Program-made: the position numbers and the translations under genes
Assembly: GCA_964534315.1 (NCBI GenBank)
Contig: CAZHOV010000086.1
Location: 1 to 23,738, forward strand
Reading direction: 5' to 3'
DNA from: CAZHOV01 sp964534315
Lineage (GTDB): Bacteria; Bacteroidota; Bacteroidia; Chitinophagales; Saprospiraceae
DNA: 23,738 bases
Notes under the pieces: generated by a model
What the model saw: the letters and a program-made list of their open reading frames with translations, nothing else
Databases searched by the model: none
Told to the model about the DNA's origin: nothing
Shown here: in pieces, positions 14,306 through 22,167 of the stretch
How the letters are laid out: each line of letters opens with the position of its first letter
Numbering within the stretch: the first letter of the stretch is position 1

Positions 14306-15817
14306 ATGAGTACTAACTATCACGATCCAATACACGATACGGAAGAATATCGCGACCATATTGCAACAGTAGATGAATCGGGGAAGCGGAATTGGATTTA
14401 TCCGAAAAAACAGAAAGGACCTTTTTATTATGCCAGGACCTACGTCAGTTGGGGGTTATTGGCTATTTTGTTTCTTTTACCATTTGTCAAACTCAATGGC
14501 AAGCCGTTTATCTTACTTAATGTATTAGAACGAAAGTTCATTTTGTTCGGCATTCCGTTTATGCCGCAGGACTTCCACTTGTTCGTTTTGGCCATGTTGA
14601 CCTTTATGGTCTTTATTATCTTGTTTACCGTAGTCTTTGGTCGTTTATTCTGCGGGTGGGTCTGTCCGCAAACCATCTTTATGGAGATGGTTTTTCGAAA
14701 GATTGAGTACTGGATCGAGGGAGATGCCAACGCTCAACGGCGATTAAATAAGGCACCCTGGACGAGACAAAAGATCATTAAAAAAGTAGGAAAACAAGCT
14801 ATATTTTTTGCTATTGCCGTGCTGATCTCTAATGTCTTTCTGTCCTATATCATAGGCGTAGAAGAAGTGTTCCGTATTGCCAGTGAGCCCATTCAGCAAA
14901 ACCTGGGCGGATTTATTGCTATGATTATTTTTTCTGCTGCCTTTTATTTTGTGTTCTCTTATATGCGAGAGCAAGTTTGTATCGCCGTCTGTCCTTATGG
15001 TCGATTGCAAGGGGTACTGCTAGACAAGAACTCTATCGTTGTGCATTATGATTTTGAACGAGGTGAACCCAGGGGAAAGATCAAAAAGAACAAAAAGAAA
15101 AAAGCTGCTGCTCCCAAAACATCCGATGCGTTGGAAGAAGCCAAAAAAATGAATGTCACGGCGGCTGAAGTGGGAGCCAACCCCTTAGATAAAATGGAGG
15201 AACAACTCGGTGATTGCATCGATTGTAAATTATGTGTACAAGTTTGTCCTACTGGTATTGATATTCGTAACGGAACCCAGATGGAATGTATCAACTGTAC
15301 GGCCTGTATTGACGCCTGTGATGAAGTAATGGAAAAAATAGGCCGGGAAAAGAAACTGATCCGGTACGATAGCTACAGCGGCATTGTCGAAAAGCGGAAA
15401 AAATTATTTACGCCCAGAGTGATCGCCTATTCTGCCGTGTTGGTGGTTTTACTTGCAGTAAATGCCTTCTTATTAACCAGTAGGAGTAAGGTAGAAACGA
15501 TTTTCCTCCGGGCACAGGGTTCTTTATTCCAGAAAGTAGATGACAATACCTATAGTAACTTGTACAATTACCAAATTATTAATAAGACTTCTGAAGAAAT
15601 GCCTATCGAGTTTGTCATTAAATCCGGAAAAGGTAAGATCGAATTCATCGGTAACGAGCCAGTTGCGATACCTGAAGATAAAACCGAAGGGGTCATGTTT
15701 ATCAAAATGGATAAAGCCGATCTGAATCCGGGAAAGAATAATCTGATTATTGAAACCTACTCCGAAGGGAAACTGGTCGATGAAGCGAAGACATCCTTTT
15801 TTGGACCACCGAATTAA
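14306..15817 (+). CDS. ccoG: CcoG/FixG cbb3 oxidase accessory iron-sulfur protein
   Basis: 503 residues. Membrane helices surround CGWVC (C116, C120) and CIAVC (C225, C229). A ferredoxin-like domain has C304, C307, C310, C314 and C328, C331, C334, C338, enough for two 4Fe-4S clusters, then a helix (about 371-391) and a C-terminal Ig-like domain. CcoG is thought to reduce Cu2+ to Cu+ for oxidase assembly in the cytosol/membrane. A lysine-rich insert (KKNKKKKAAA, 260-269) and a linker precede the ferredoxin domain and look longer than in proteobacterial homologues. The ATG fits the family N-terminus. An AGGAC-type repeat starts one base after the stop. Confidence 0.95.
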   Translation: MSTNYHDPIHDTEEYRDHIATVDESGKRNWIYPKKQKGPFYYARTYVSWGLLAILFLLPFVKLNGKPFILLNVLERKFILFGIPFMPQDFHLFVLAMLTFMVFIILFTVVFGRLFCGWVCPQTIFMEMVFRKIEYWIEGDANAQRRLNKAPWTRQKIIKKVGKQAIFFAIAVLISNVFLSYIIGVEEVFRIASEPIQQNLGGFIAMIIFSAAFYFVFSYMREQVCIAVCPYGRLQGVLLDKNSIVVHYDFERGEPRGKIKKNKKKKAAAPKTSDALEEAKKMNVTAAEVGANPLDKMEEQLGDCIDCKLCVQVCPTGIDIRNGTQMECINCTACIDACDEVMEKIGREKKLIRYDSYSGIVEKRKKLFTPRVIAYSAVLVVLLAVNAFLLTSRSKVETIFLRAQGSLFQKVDDNTYSNLYNYQIINKTSEEMPIEFVIKSGKGKIEFIGNEPVAIPEDKTEGVMFIKMDKADLNPGKNNLIIETYSEGKLVDEAKTSFFGPPN

Positions 15818-15853
15818 GACGAGAGGACAGGAGGACAAGAGAACAAGAGGACC
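15818..15853 (+). repeat. AGGAC-type simple repeat, copy 2
   Basis: The run GACGAGAGGACAGGAGGAC and following AAGAG words begins immediately after the ccoG stop codon. It matches the runs at 10458-10482 and 17443-17474 in opposite orientation. Confidence 0.65.
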
Positions 15854-15870
15854 AGACATATACTAATACT

Positions 15871-15987
15871 TCAGTCTGAAGGACTGATACCTTATAAACC
15901 ATAACTAGGTGGCAACGCCTTTAGGACGAGATTTTTACATTAAAAATGAGTATCGGTGGGCAGGAAACAGATAAGAGCCAAAGTGGC
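15871..15987 (+). repeat. Structured intergenic element with three small hairpins
   Basis: Three stems occur in a row: TCAGTC/GACTGA (15871-15887); AGGTG, tetraloop GCAA, CGCCT (15907-15920); and GCCA/TGGC (15977-15987). They fill much of the 207-bp gap between ccoG and ccoH, which has no gene. I suspect a dispersed Bacteroidota repeat from the look of the sequence, but there is no second full copy in this window to prove it. Confidence 0.4.
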
Positions 15988-16024
15988 ACTGTTTATTGTC
16001 CGCTGATCACAAATAAATAAAATT

Positions 16025-16465
16025 ATGAAATTTACTTGGGGAACCGGCATATTTCTTTTTTACAGCGTTTTTGCCGCCGCATTATTTTATGTAGTGTTTA
16101 AGAGTACGCAATACGACCATAGCCTGGTCACTAAAGAGTATTATGCGGAAGATCTAAAATACCAGGAGCATTACGAAAAATTGGTGAACACGCAAGGGTT
16201 AGAGCAAGACCTTCAGATTACCACTCAAAAAGAGGGAATGGTTAGTCTACAATTTCCGGAAGAGTTGGGCAATCAGATAACGGGAGAAATCCTTTTATTC
16301 TGCCCTTCGAATAGTAAATTTGACATGAAAGTACCGGTAAGTTTAAGCGAAGATTTTTCTCAGCTCATTCCTACCGAAGGCCTTAAATCCGGCCGTTGGA
16401 AGGTGAAAGTAGATTGGATCGCAGGAGGAAAGAAGTATTATTCCGAGGAAACGATTACGCTTTAA
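16025..16465 (+). CDS. ccoH: CcoH/FixH family protein
   Basis: 146 residues with one N-terminal membrane helix (about 6-26), YDHSLVTKEYYAEDLKYQEHYEK (a typical FixH segment after the helix), and a beta-rich extracytoplasmic domain to the end. FixH/CcoH takes part in late assembly or stability of cbb3 oxidase and sits beside CcoG in most cco loci, as here. The start ATG directly precedes the helix. It is followed by the SafE-like gene after 74 bases on the same strand. Confidence 0.9.
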   Translation: MKFTWGTGIFLFYSVFAAALFYVVFKSTQYDHSLVTKEYYAEDLKYQEHYEKLVNTQGLEQDLQITTQKEGMVSLQFPEELGNQITGEILLFCPSNSKFDMKVPVSLSEDFSQLIPTEGLKSGRWKVKVDWIAGGKKYYSEETITL

Positions 16466-16539
16466 GCAGGAGTTTATTTGTTGAGGCGTTTAGGTGTTGG
16501 GAAAATAGGTCAAAAACTCGTTTATTAAAAAAAACTACC

Positions 16540-17238
16540 ATGTTTCTTTGGACAGCGTTTACAATAGGGCTATTAGGAAGCCTGCACTGCGTGGGCATGT
16601 GTGGTCCTATTGCTTTAGCCCTGCCCATTGAACGCACTAATAAGTGGCGTTCTGCACTTAATGTCCTGAATTATAATCTGGGCAGAGTCATCACCTATGC
16701 CTTTTTAGGAACGCTGATCGGCCTTATCGGAAAGGGGATCTTTCTGGCAGGTATTCAGGCCTATTTCTCCATAGGATTAGGGGTCTTTCTTCTTATCGTG
16801 GCTATTTTTTCCATCAACGTTGAAGGCCGTTTAGTAAAGAATTCCTATTACGGCCGATTTTCCTTGTGGGTACGCGGTAAGTTAGGTAAGCTCTTGTCTA
16901 AAGGCGGTGGACCCCAGTTATTTAAAATAGGCATTTTGAACGGATTTTTGCCCTGCGGCCTGGTCTACATGGCCGTTGTAGGTGCCGTGTCTATGGGAAG
17001 TATCGTTAACGGAGCGCTCTACATGATGCTTTTTGGTTTAGGCACTATCCCCTTGATGTTTATCACTGCTCTAGCCGGCCAGTGGGTCAGTATTTCCTTT
17101 CGCAACCGCCTCAAAAAACTATATCCCGTCTTTTTAGTCGCTTTTGCACTCCTATTCATCTTTCGGGGCCTCCAGTTTGACATCCCCCTGGATTTCCGCT
17201 TTTGGCAAGAATGGAATGAAGTACCTATGTGCCATTAG
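16540..17238 (+). CDS. SafE / DsbD_2-like membrane protein of cbb3 loci
   Basis: 232 residues and about six membrane helices. Conserved features are LGSLHCVGMCGP (C17, C21) in the first helix and NGFLPCGLVY (C139) in the fourth, the family pattern of the UreH/DsbD_2-like transmembrane domain often annotated as 'sulfite exporter TauE/SafE'. Proteins of this type are a regular last gene of cco loci; the paired cysteines make a role in copper handling or thiol transfer plausible, while sulfite export is not supported by context. The frame is open upstream to 16396 but overlaps ccoH and is unconserved, so the ATG at 16540 is chosen. An 8-bp tandem repeat starts one base after its stop. Confidence 0.85.
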   Translation: MFLWTAFTIGLLGSLHCVGMCGPIALALPIERTNKWRSALNVLNYNLGRVITYAFLGTLIGLIGKGIFLAGIQAYFSIGLGVFLLIVAIFSINVEGRLVKNSYYGRFSLWVRGKLGKLLSKGGGPQLFKIGILNGFLPCGLVYMAVVGAVSMGSIVNGALYMMLFGLGTIPLMFITALAGQWVSISFRNRLKKLYPVFLVAFALLFIFRGLQFDIPLDFRFWQEWNEVPMCH

Positions 17239-17239
17239 G

Positions 17240-17302
17240 CCAGGTAACCAGGTAACCAGGTAACCAGGTAACCAGGTAACCAGGTAACCAGGTAACCAGG
17301 TA
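17240..17302 (+). repeat. 8-bp tandem repeat CCAGGTAA
   Basis: Seven complete copies and a 7-base partial copy, all identical, run from one base after the SafE-like stop straight into the assembly gap. The true copy number is unknown. Confidence 0.97.
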
Positions 17303-17402
17303 NNNNNNNNNNNNNNNNNNNNNNNNNNNNNNNNNNNNNNNNNNNNNNNNNNNNNNNNNNNNNNNNNNNNNNNNNNNNNNNNNNNNNNNNNNNNNNNNNN
17401 NN
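17303..17402. other. Assembly gap (100 N)
   Basis: Exactly 100 undetermined bases, a conventional placeholder length. The gap was probably caused by the tandem repeat on its left edge, and its real length may differ from 100. Confidence 0.98.
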
Positions 17403-17418
17403 ACTAAAAATAGGAGCG

Positions 17419-17426
17419 CAAAGATA
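17419..17426 (-). promoter_or_regulatory. -7 element facing into the gap
   Basis: On the minus strand TATCTTTG matches TAnnTTTG exactly and points left, toward the gap. No minus-strand gene is visible to its left before the SafE-like gene, which is on the plus strand. A gene hidden in the gap or a chance match are both possible. Confidence 0.3.
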
Positions 17427-17442
17427 CGGAAAAGTTATTATC

Positions 17443-17474
17443 CCTGTCCTCTGGTCCTCCCGTCCTCACTCGTC
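17443..17474 (-). repeat. AGGAC-type simple repeat, copy 3
   Basis: On the minus strand the run GACGAGTGAGGACGGGAGG and further AGAGGAC words overlaps the last codons of the CoA-transferase gene: GAC GAG TGA encode Asp-Glu-stop. It parallels the run after ccoG, which also starts with GACGAG. Confidence 0.65.
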
Positions 17475-18749
17475 TAAAACATGATTTTTAAAGATCTGGT
17501 AAGCTTCTTTTTCCAGGCGTTCGCGGTGTTCCGGGTGGGCGATCTCGATGAGTAATTTGGCCCGTTCGGTGAGTGATTTGCCGTAGAGGTTTACTACGCC
17601 ATATTCGGTAGCGACGTAGTGAACATGCGCTCTTGTGGTGACGACTCCCGCCCCTGGTTTGAGGGTTGATACAATGCGAGAAATCTTTCCTTTTTGAGTG
17701 GTGGAAGGTAGGGCGATAATAGGTTTGCCGCCATTAGATAGCGCAGCTCCTCTGATGAAATCCATTTGCCCGCCAACACCTGAATACATTCGAGTACCGA
17801 TAGAATCGGCGCATACCTGGCCGGTTAGGTCAATTTCTATTGCGCTGTTGATCGCTGTTACCTTCGGATTTTTTGCAATGATACTGGTTTTATTGACATA
17901 ATCGGCCTCCAAAACGGTTATTAAAGGATTATCATCAGCAAAGTCATAGAGTTTTTTGCTGCCCAGAACAAATGTACTGACCACCCGTCCTCGGTATTTC
18001 TTTTTGAGGCTGTTCGTGATAACCCCTTTTTCCAATAAAGGAAGAATCCCGTCTGAAAGTAACTCTGTATGTATTCCGAGATTTCTATGGTTTCCCAGGT
18101 ATTCCAGTACAGCATTTGGAATAGCTCCGATCCCCATTTGAAGGGTGGCCCCGTCTTCGACTAGAGTTGCCACGTATCGTCCAATCTGGGTTTCAATAGT
18201 TGAGGGTGGGTGTGGCTGGATTTCTTCGATCGGCTCGTTATATTCGATCGCGATGTCAATATTATTAATATGGATAAGGCCGTCTCCATGCGTCCGCGGC
18301 ATAAAGTTGTTTATTTGCGCAATGACTAGCCGGGCCGATTCCATGGCCGCCTTAGAACAATCTACTGACACCCCCAAAGAACAATAACCGTGTCGGTCGG
18401 GAGGAGAAACAGAAATCAGGGCTACATCGATTGGTATGATCTTATTCCTGAACAGGATAGGCGCTTCACTCAAAAATACGGGGATATAACTTCCTCTTCC
18501 TTCAGAAATAGCATTCCGGATATTTTCTCCCACAAATAATGATTTAATGTGAAAAGAATCGCGGTATTCCGGCTTACTGTAAGGAGCTTCTCCTTCCGTA
18601 TGTAAGTGGAAGATCTCCACATCCCTCAGTTCAGGAGCCCGATCTACTAGCGCCTTGATTAACTGATCCGGACTACCGGACGCGGTATGAATAAATACTT
18701 TATCTCTTGATCGAATAGATTTTAAAGCTTCTTCGGCGGTGGTAATCAT
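17466..18749 (-). CDS. Acetyl-CoA hydrolase / CoA-transferase family enzyme
   Basis: 427 residues, the size of 4-hydroxybutyrate/butyryl-CoA:acetate CoA-transferases. The likely catalytic glutamate is E229 in GIHTELLSDG, matching the active-site Glu of the Clostridium 4-hydroxybutyrate enzyme. Also visible are MGIGAIPNAVL (205-215), SPPDRHGYCSLG (115-126) and the CoA-site loop GVGGQMDFIRGA. The reaction moves CoA between an acyl-CoA and acetate or a similar acid, or hydrolyses the thioester; the substrate cannot be read from sequence. It is cytosolic and is the last gene of a minus-strand operon, 31 bases after the phosphotransferase-like gene. Its last codons lie inside an AGGAC repeat. Confidence 0.9.
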   Translation of the reverse strand: MITTAEEALKSIRSRDKVFIHTASGSPDQLIKALVDRAPELRDVEIFHLHTEGEAPYSKPEYRDSFHIKSLFVGENIRNAISEGRGSYIPVFLSEAPILFRNKIIPIDVALISVSPPDRHGYCSLGVSVDCSKAAMESARLVIAQINNFMPRTHGDGLIHINNIDIAIEYNEPIEEIQPHPPSTIETQIGRYVATLVEDGATLQMGIGAIPNAVLEYLGNHRNLGIHTELLSDGILPLLEKGVITNSLKKKYRGRVVSTFVLGSKKLYDFADDNPLITVLEADYVNKTSIIAKNPKVTAINSAIEIDLTGQVCADSIGTRMYSGVGGQMDFIRGAALSNGGKPIIALPSTTQKGKISRIVSTLKPGAGVVTTRAHVHYVATEYGVVNLYGKSLTERAKLLIEIAHPEHRERLEKEAYQIFKNHVLDE

Positions 18750-18780
18750 TCTTTTTATTTTTTAAGTGGTCTGGTTGTCG

Positions 18781-19803
18781 CTAAATTTGCTTCTGATATT
18801 CATTAAATAGCTGAAAATAGTTTTCGGCTATCTGTTTTTGTCGAAGAAATTCCTGTTCGTTATGCTCTTCCATTAACTGTTGGGCTTTTAATACGGTGAC
18901 TTTAAGCCGTACGTTAGCCCGATACCATTTATAGTATTTGAAAATCGACCAGTCAGCGTCGTTAAAGATACAGGGATATTGTTTTTGATAACGCTCCAGA
19001 AATATGGACTCTAGCTGGGTAGCTCCATAGAAGTCGAGGTCCATACAAAAGAAACCAATTTCGTCGAGTACATCAAGGTGCCGGAAAGCCGGATTAAATT
19101 CGATGCAGTCGAAGATAACAGGAGGTTCTGAAAGGAAGATATTGCCTGAATGCAGATCTCCATGACCGTCAACGGTAAATCCTTGTTCGTGACGCTCTTT
19201 CAATCTGGTGGCGTAGCGGGTAAGAAACGTTTGGGATAGACTGATTGCTTTTTCAATGCCCTGAGCTTCCTGTTTAGTCCAGATTTCCTGTATGATGGGT
19301 TCGATCTTTTGAATATCTTCGAATTTTTCCTGAAAGGCTAACAGATCAAACGGGGTTTCTATAGAATCAGTAATTGCATGGAAATTGGCCAGTTGATCGG
19401 CAATTTGAAGTACACTTTGGTCGGTCACCTGATCTTTTTTCAAAAGGATATCCATTTCCCGGCTTCGATCGAGTCGTTTCATTTTTACAGCATAATCTAC
19501 TATTTCCCCTGCGCCATCGTCTGGCTGTATTTTCCATTGCTTCCCGTCCTTGACAATAGCTACTACCCCGAGGTAGACACCTTCTGTAAGACGATTATTA
19601 AGGATAACCTCCTGGTTACAGAAATGCTTTCGCTTTTCGAGCGTTGAAAAATCGAGGAAGGAGAATTGTACGGATTTTTTAATTTTATAGACATGGTCTG
19701 GAAATAATAAAACCCACGAGATGTGGGTTTCAATAAAGTCTATGGCACTTGTTGATTGTTTTTGGTGGTAGGCAATTAAGGATTGAACAGTTGATAGATT
19801 CAT
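18781..19803 (-). CDS. Aminoglycoside-phosphotransferase-like kinase
   Basis: 340 residues with a protein-kinase-like APH fold. The catalytic loop is HGDLHSGN (214-221, catalytic D216) and the metal-binding aspartate is D232 in IFDCIEFN; VYKIKKSVQFSF (38-49) looks like the ATP-lysine strand. This is the family of uncharacterised phosphotransferases that in many bacteria is fused at its C-terminus to a small P-loop kinase. Here that partner is the separate gene immediately upstream, and the start codon overlaps its stop by one base (TAATG). Substrate unknown; antibiotic resistance is not implied. Confidence 0.85.
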   Translation of the reverse strand: MNLSTVQSLIAYHQKQSTSAIDFIETHISWVLLFPDHVYKIKKSVQFSFLDFSTLEKRKHFCNQEVILNNRLTEGVYLGVVAIVKDGKQWKIQPDDGAGEIVDYAVKMKRLDRSREMDILLKKDQVTDQSVLQIADQLANFHAITDSIETPFDLLAFQEKFEDIQKIEPIIQEIWTKQEAQGIEKAISLSQTFLTRYATRLKERHEQGFTVDGHGDLHSGNIFLSEPPVIFDCIEFNPAFRHLDVLDEIGFFCMDLDFYGATQLESIFLERYQKQYPCIFNDADWSIFKYYKWYRANVRLKVTVLKAQQLMEEHNEQEFLRQKQIAENYFQLFNEYQKQI

Positions 19804-20339
19804 TAAAATCCTGCTAGTGCATGAATTTCATTTAGATAATGTTCAACGCGGGCGGTCATTTCCTTCATCTTTTTTTCATCGGTCCAGAAGGTGAGATGCG
19901 CTTCCTCAATAGGGTCTTGCTGGTGTTTAAGTTTCAAATAGACTTCAAAATTAGCTTCGCTGTATTTTCTTTTCTTTTGCATGCGTTTTTCGATCGACTC
20001 ATCTTCCGCTTTTAGCACCACCCAAAAGTAAGGTATATTCATGTCATGAACCAAGTCGATAAATGGGGCTCTGCTTTGCCTGCTATGGAAGGTACTATCT
20101 ACAATTACGGTTCGTTTCCGGTTGAGGTGGTGTTGAAGTTGCTCCAATAATTTGTTGTAGACGGCCTTTTTGGTTTTGGAGTCGTATTGACCGAGCAGAT
20201 CATAGTCTCTTCTGATTTTGTCAGTATTCAGGTGAACAGCTTTTACTTTTTTGGCTAAATGTTCGGCAAAAGTAGTTTTTCCGGTGCCGGGCAGTCCTGA
20301 AACAAAAATGACTCGGGGAGTATGGTTATTCCTCTTCAT
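19803..20339 (-). CDS. AAA-type P-loop kinase
   Basis: 178 residues from the ATG at 20339. Walker A is GLPGTGKT (15-22) after the strand VIFVS; a TVIVDSTFHSRQSRAPF segment holds the Walker B-type aspartate and the substrate-facing Arg/His, as in zeta-toxin-like and gluconokinase-like small kinases. It belongs to the predicted kinases that pair with APH-like proteins, either fused or adjacent. The frame continues upstream to 20435, but the extra residues are hydrophobic, unconserved and close to the promoter of the divergent stress operon. First gene of the three-gene minus-strand operon. Substrate unknown. Confidence 0.85.
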   Translation of the reverse strand: MKRNNHTPRVIFVSGLPGTGKTTFAEHLAKKVKAVHLNTDKIRRDYDLLGQYDSKTKKAVYNKLLEQLQHHLNRKRTVIVDSTFHSRQSRAPFIDLVHDMNIPYFWVVLKAEDESIEKRMQKKRKYSEANFEVYLKLKHQQDPIEEAHLTFWTDEKKMKEMTARVEHYLNEIHALAGF

Positions 20340-20436
20340 AACAAAGCAGATTTTTATTTTGGATGGTAATAAAATTAAAAAGGTTAAGGAAGCCGGGATT
20401 TGAGAAATGTCAATTAATTCAATGATTTTTCTCATT

Positions 20437-20465
20437 TTGTGGTCAATCCTTTTCAGTCATATTTG
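20437..20465 (+). promoter_or_regulatory. Promoter of the stress-protein operon
   Basis: TTG at 20437-20439 and CATATTTG at 20458-20465 are spaced by 18 bases, one mismatch from TTG-N17-23-TAnnTTTG. The element ends 39 bases before the first universal stress protein ATG. Confidence 0.5.
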
Positions 20466-20504
20466 ATGTAAAGGCAATTTAATACCTTACTTAAAAGAAA
20501 ATCG

Positions 20505-21392
20505 ATGCAAATTTTGAAGATTAGAAAAGCTTTTTTAGCCCTTGGATTAAAAGAAGGGGATGAAAAGATACTTCGATATCTTACCACATTTTCGGATATA
20601 ATTCCCATTCAGACCTTGCATTGTATTCATGTATTACCTAAATTAAAAGAAATAAATACCTTCCAGGCGATAGGAGAGGGGCAGTTGGAGTTGGATCAAG
20701 AGGTCCTGGAAGCTATGATCAAAAAGACCATTACAGGTTGGGACCATCCCGACATGCCTGTTATTGAGTTTGAGATCAAAGAAGGTCATCCTTTGGGACA
20801 ATTAATTGAAACCTTGAAGGAAAAAAAAGGTGATTTTGTGGTAATAGGTCAGCAAGTTGAGGCTAAAGATCACGGGATCATGGCCAGCCAATTGATCCGG
20901 AAAATTGATGTGGATGCGTTAATTGTTCCGGAAAGTGCAGAGCCTGATATAACGCATATAATGGTTCCGATCGATTTTTCTCCCTACTCCATCAGAGCAG
21001 TGAAGGCTGCAATCCACATATGGGAACAGCTAAATAAAAAGCCACTCATCAGCTTGGTAAACGTTTATGAATTACCCAATTTGAGTGTCTACAAGATAAG
21101 TAGAGACCCCGATACCTTTAAAGCAATGATCAAGGAGCGAAAGGAGGAAGCGCTGGATTTGTTTATTTCGAACCATGCCCCATCCATCAAGGAAGTTGCC
21201 AGAAAGGTCGTCATTGAAAAGGATCTACCCGGTATTCCCCAATATCTACTCCAATATGCAGAAAAAGAAAAAGTTGATTTTGTCATTATGGGGGCAAAAG
21301 GGTATTCCAATATTGAATTGATATTAATCGGTAGTGTTACCGAAAAATGGTTAAACAAAAATCAACGTATCCCGACACTCGTTTTGAAATAG
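20505..21392 (+). CDS. Tandem universal stress protein
   Basis: 295 residues forming two Usp domains. The second domain keeps the ATP-binding signature: IMVPIDFSPYS with D157, and G263-x2-G266-x9-G276-S277 in IMGAKGYSNIELILIGSV. The first domain (1-145) has the fold but lacks the glycine signature (FVVIGQQVEAKDHG), so probably only one half binds nucleotide. Such proteins bind ATP or AMP and support survival under starvation or low oxygen. First gene of a five-gene plus-strand cluster, 49 bases before hpf. Confidence 0.9.
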   Translation: MQILKIRKAFLALGLKEGDEKILRYLTTFSDIIPIQTLHCIHVLPKLKEINTFQAIGEGQLELDQEVLEAMIKKTITGWDHPDMPVIEFEIKEGHPLGQLIETLKEKKGDFVVIGQQVEAKDHGIMASQLIRKIDVDALIVPESAEPDITHIMVPIDFSPYSIRAVKAAIHIWEQLNKKPLISLVNVYELPNLSVYKISRDPDTFKAMIKERKEEALDLFISNHAPSIKEVARKVVIEKDLPGIPQYLLQYAEKEKVDFVIMGAKGYSNIELILIGSVTEKWLNKNQRIPTLVLK

Positions 21393-21441
21393 CTCCATGA
21401 GCAAAACCTATTATTTAATTGAACACTAAAAAAGGAAAAAC

Positions 21442-21744
21442 ATGCAATTACAAATTCAATCTTTGCATTTTAAAGCAGGACAAGAGTTAACCGAATTGAT
21501 CGAAAAGAAACTACAGAAGGCATTTGGTAATTACCCCTATATCAGCCGTGGACTGGTTACCCTTAAAAACGATAATAACGATAAGGTAAAAAATCAGGTG
21601 ATGGAAGTTAAATTGAGCGTTACCAACGCCGAGTTTTTTGCCAAGGCTGAAGAAGAGACTTTTGAAAAAGGGTTGGACCAGGTAATCCCTAAATTGAAAA
21701 AGCAATTAGATAAATACAAAGACAAAGTTTACTCCAAGTCTTAG
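21442..21744 (+). CDS. hpf: Ribosome hibernation promoting factor, short HPF/RaiA type
   Basis: 100 residues spanning only the S30AE-type domain: QLQIQSLHFKAGQELTELIEKKLQKAF at the N-terminus, then a central strand region VKNQVMEVKLSVTNAEFFAKAEEETFEKGLDQ, and a lysine-rich C-terminal helix (KLKKQLDKYKDKVYSK). Proteins of this family sit in the decoding centre of the 30S subunit and silence ribosomes in stationary phase or energy stress. The C-terminal dimerisation domain of long HPF is absent. It lies inside a run of stress genes, which fits the role. Confidence 0.9.
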   Translation: MQLQIQSLHFKAGQELTELIEKKLQKAFGNYPYISRGLVTLKNDNNDKVKNQVMEVKLSVTNAEFFAKAEEETFEKGLDQVIPKLKKQLDKYKDKVYSKS

Positions 21745-21799
21745 TCGGAGCACAGCTACTGGTTTAGCTGGTTTTCTCTAACAATCAAACCAAAAAGTT

Positions 21800-22147
21800 A
21801 TGTTAATCACTGATGATAAAAAATTGAAAGACATCCAACGCGAGTTTGGTGTTAAGTTTCCGAACCTTAAGTTGGAATTCTATGGTGAACACCACGAGAA
21901 GGGAGAAGGTTCTCCCACTAAGCAAATGTTAAACCCGGAGCTTACTATAAAGGAAGCAAGGACAAAACACATAGATGGTGAATTGAGTATTGACGGACAC
22001 CAGAAAGTGAGCACGCTAGAGCAAAAATTCTATGATATTTATGGCCTTAATGTTCAGGTATTCCGATGGTCAAAAGGTATTTGGCTTCAAACAATTTCAA
22101 CAGATGACTGGACATTGGCCGAACAGAACCGTAAAGGCCAGCAATAA
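21800..22147 (+). CDS. Conserved-looking protein of unknown function in the stress operon
   Basis: 115 residues, soluble, no signal peptide. I do not recognise a named family. The most structured part is SIDGHQKVSTLEQKFYDIYGLNVQVFRWSKGIWLQT, with alternating polar and aromatic residues, and a tail STDDWTLAEQNRKGQQ. The N-terminus (LKDIQREFGVKFPNLKLEFYG) reads as a helix and a strand. It sits 55 bases after hpf and 20 bases before the CBS gene, so it is surely co-expressed with hibernation and stress functions. Confidence 0.75.
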   Translation: MLITDDKKLKDIQREFGVKFPNLKLEFYGEHHEKGEGSPTKQMLNPELTIKEARTKHIDGELSIDGHQKVSTLEQKFYDIYGLNVQVFRWSKGIWLQTISTDDWTLAEQNRKGQQ

Positions 22148-22167
22148 TAACCAAAATCCCTTTTCTT

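Noticed and set aside
16396..16539. Longer N-terminus for the SafE-like protein overlapping ccoH
   Set aside because: The extra 48 residues are charged, unlike the family, and overlap the end of ccoH in another frame.
16540..17238. Sulfite exporter function
   Set aside because: The name comes from family labels; the position at the end of a cbb3 locus and the cysteine motifs point to oxidase assembly.
17240..17302. Attachment site or origin iterons
   Set aside because: Identical 8-bp units with no spacing and no replication or integrase gene nearby fit simple slippage.
18781..19803. Aminoglycoside resistance gene
   Set aside because: Only the general APH fold motifs are present; context and length fit the uncharacterised kinase pair, not a resistance enzyme.
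20340..20435. Longer N-terminus for the AAA kinase
   Set aside because: The family fold begins just after the ATG at 20339, and the upstream residues do not resemble it.
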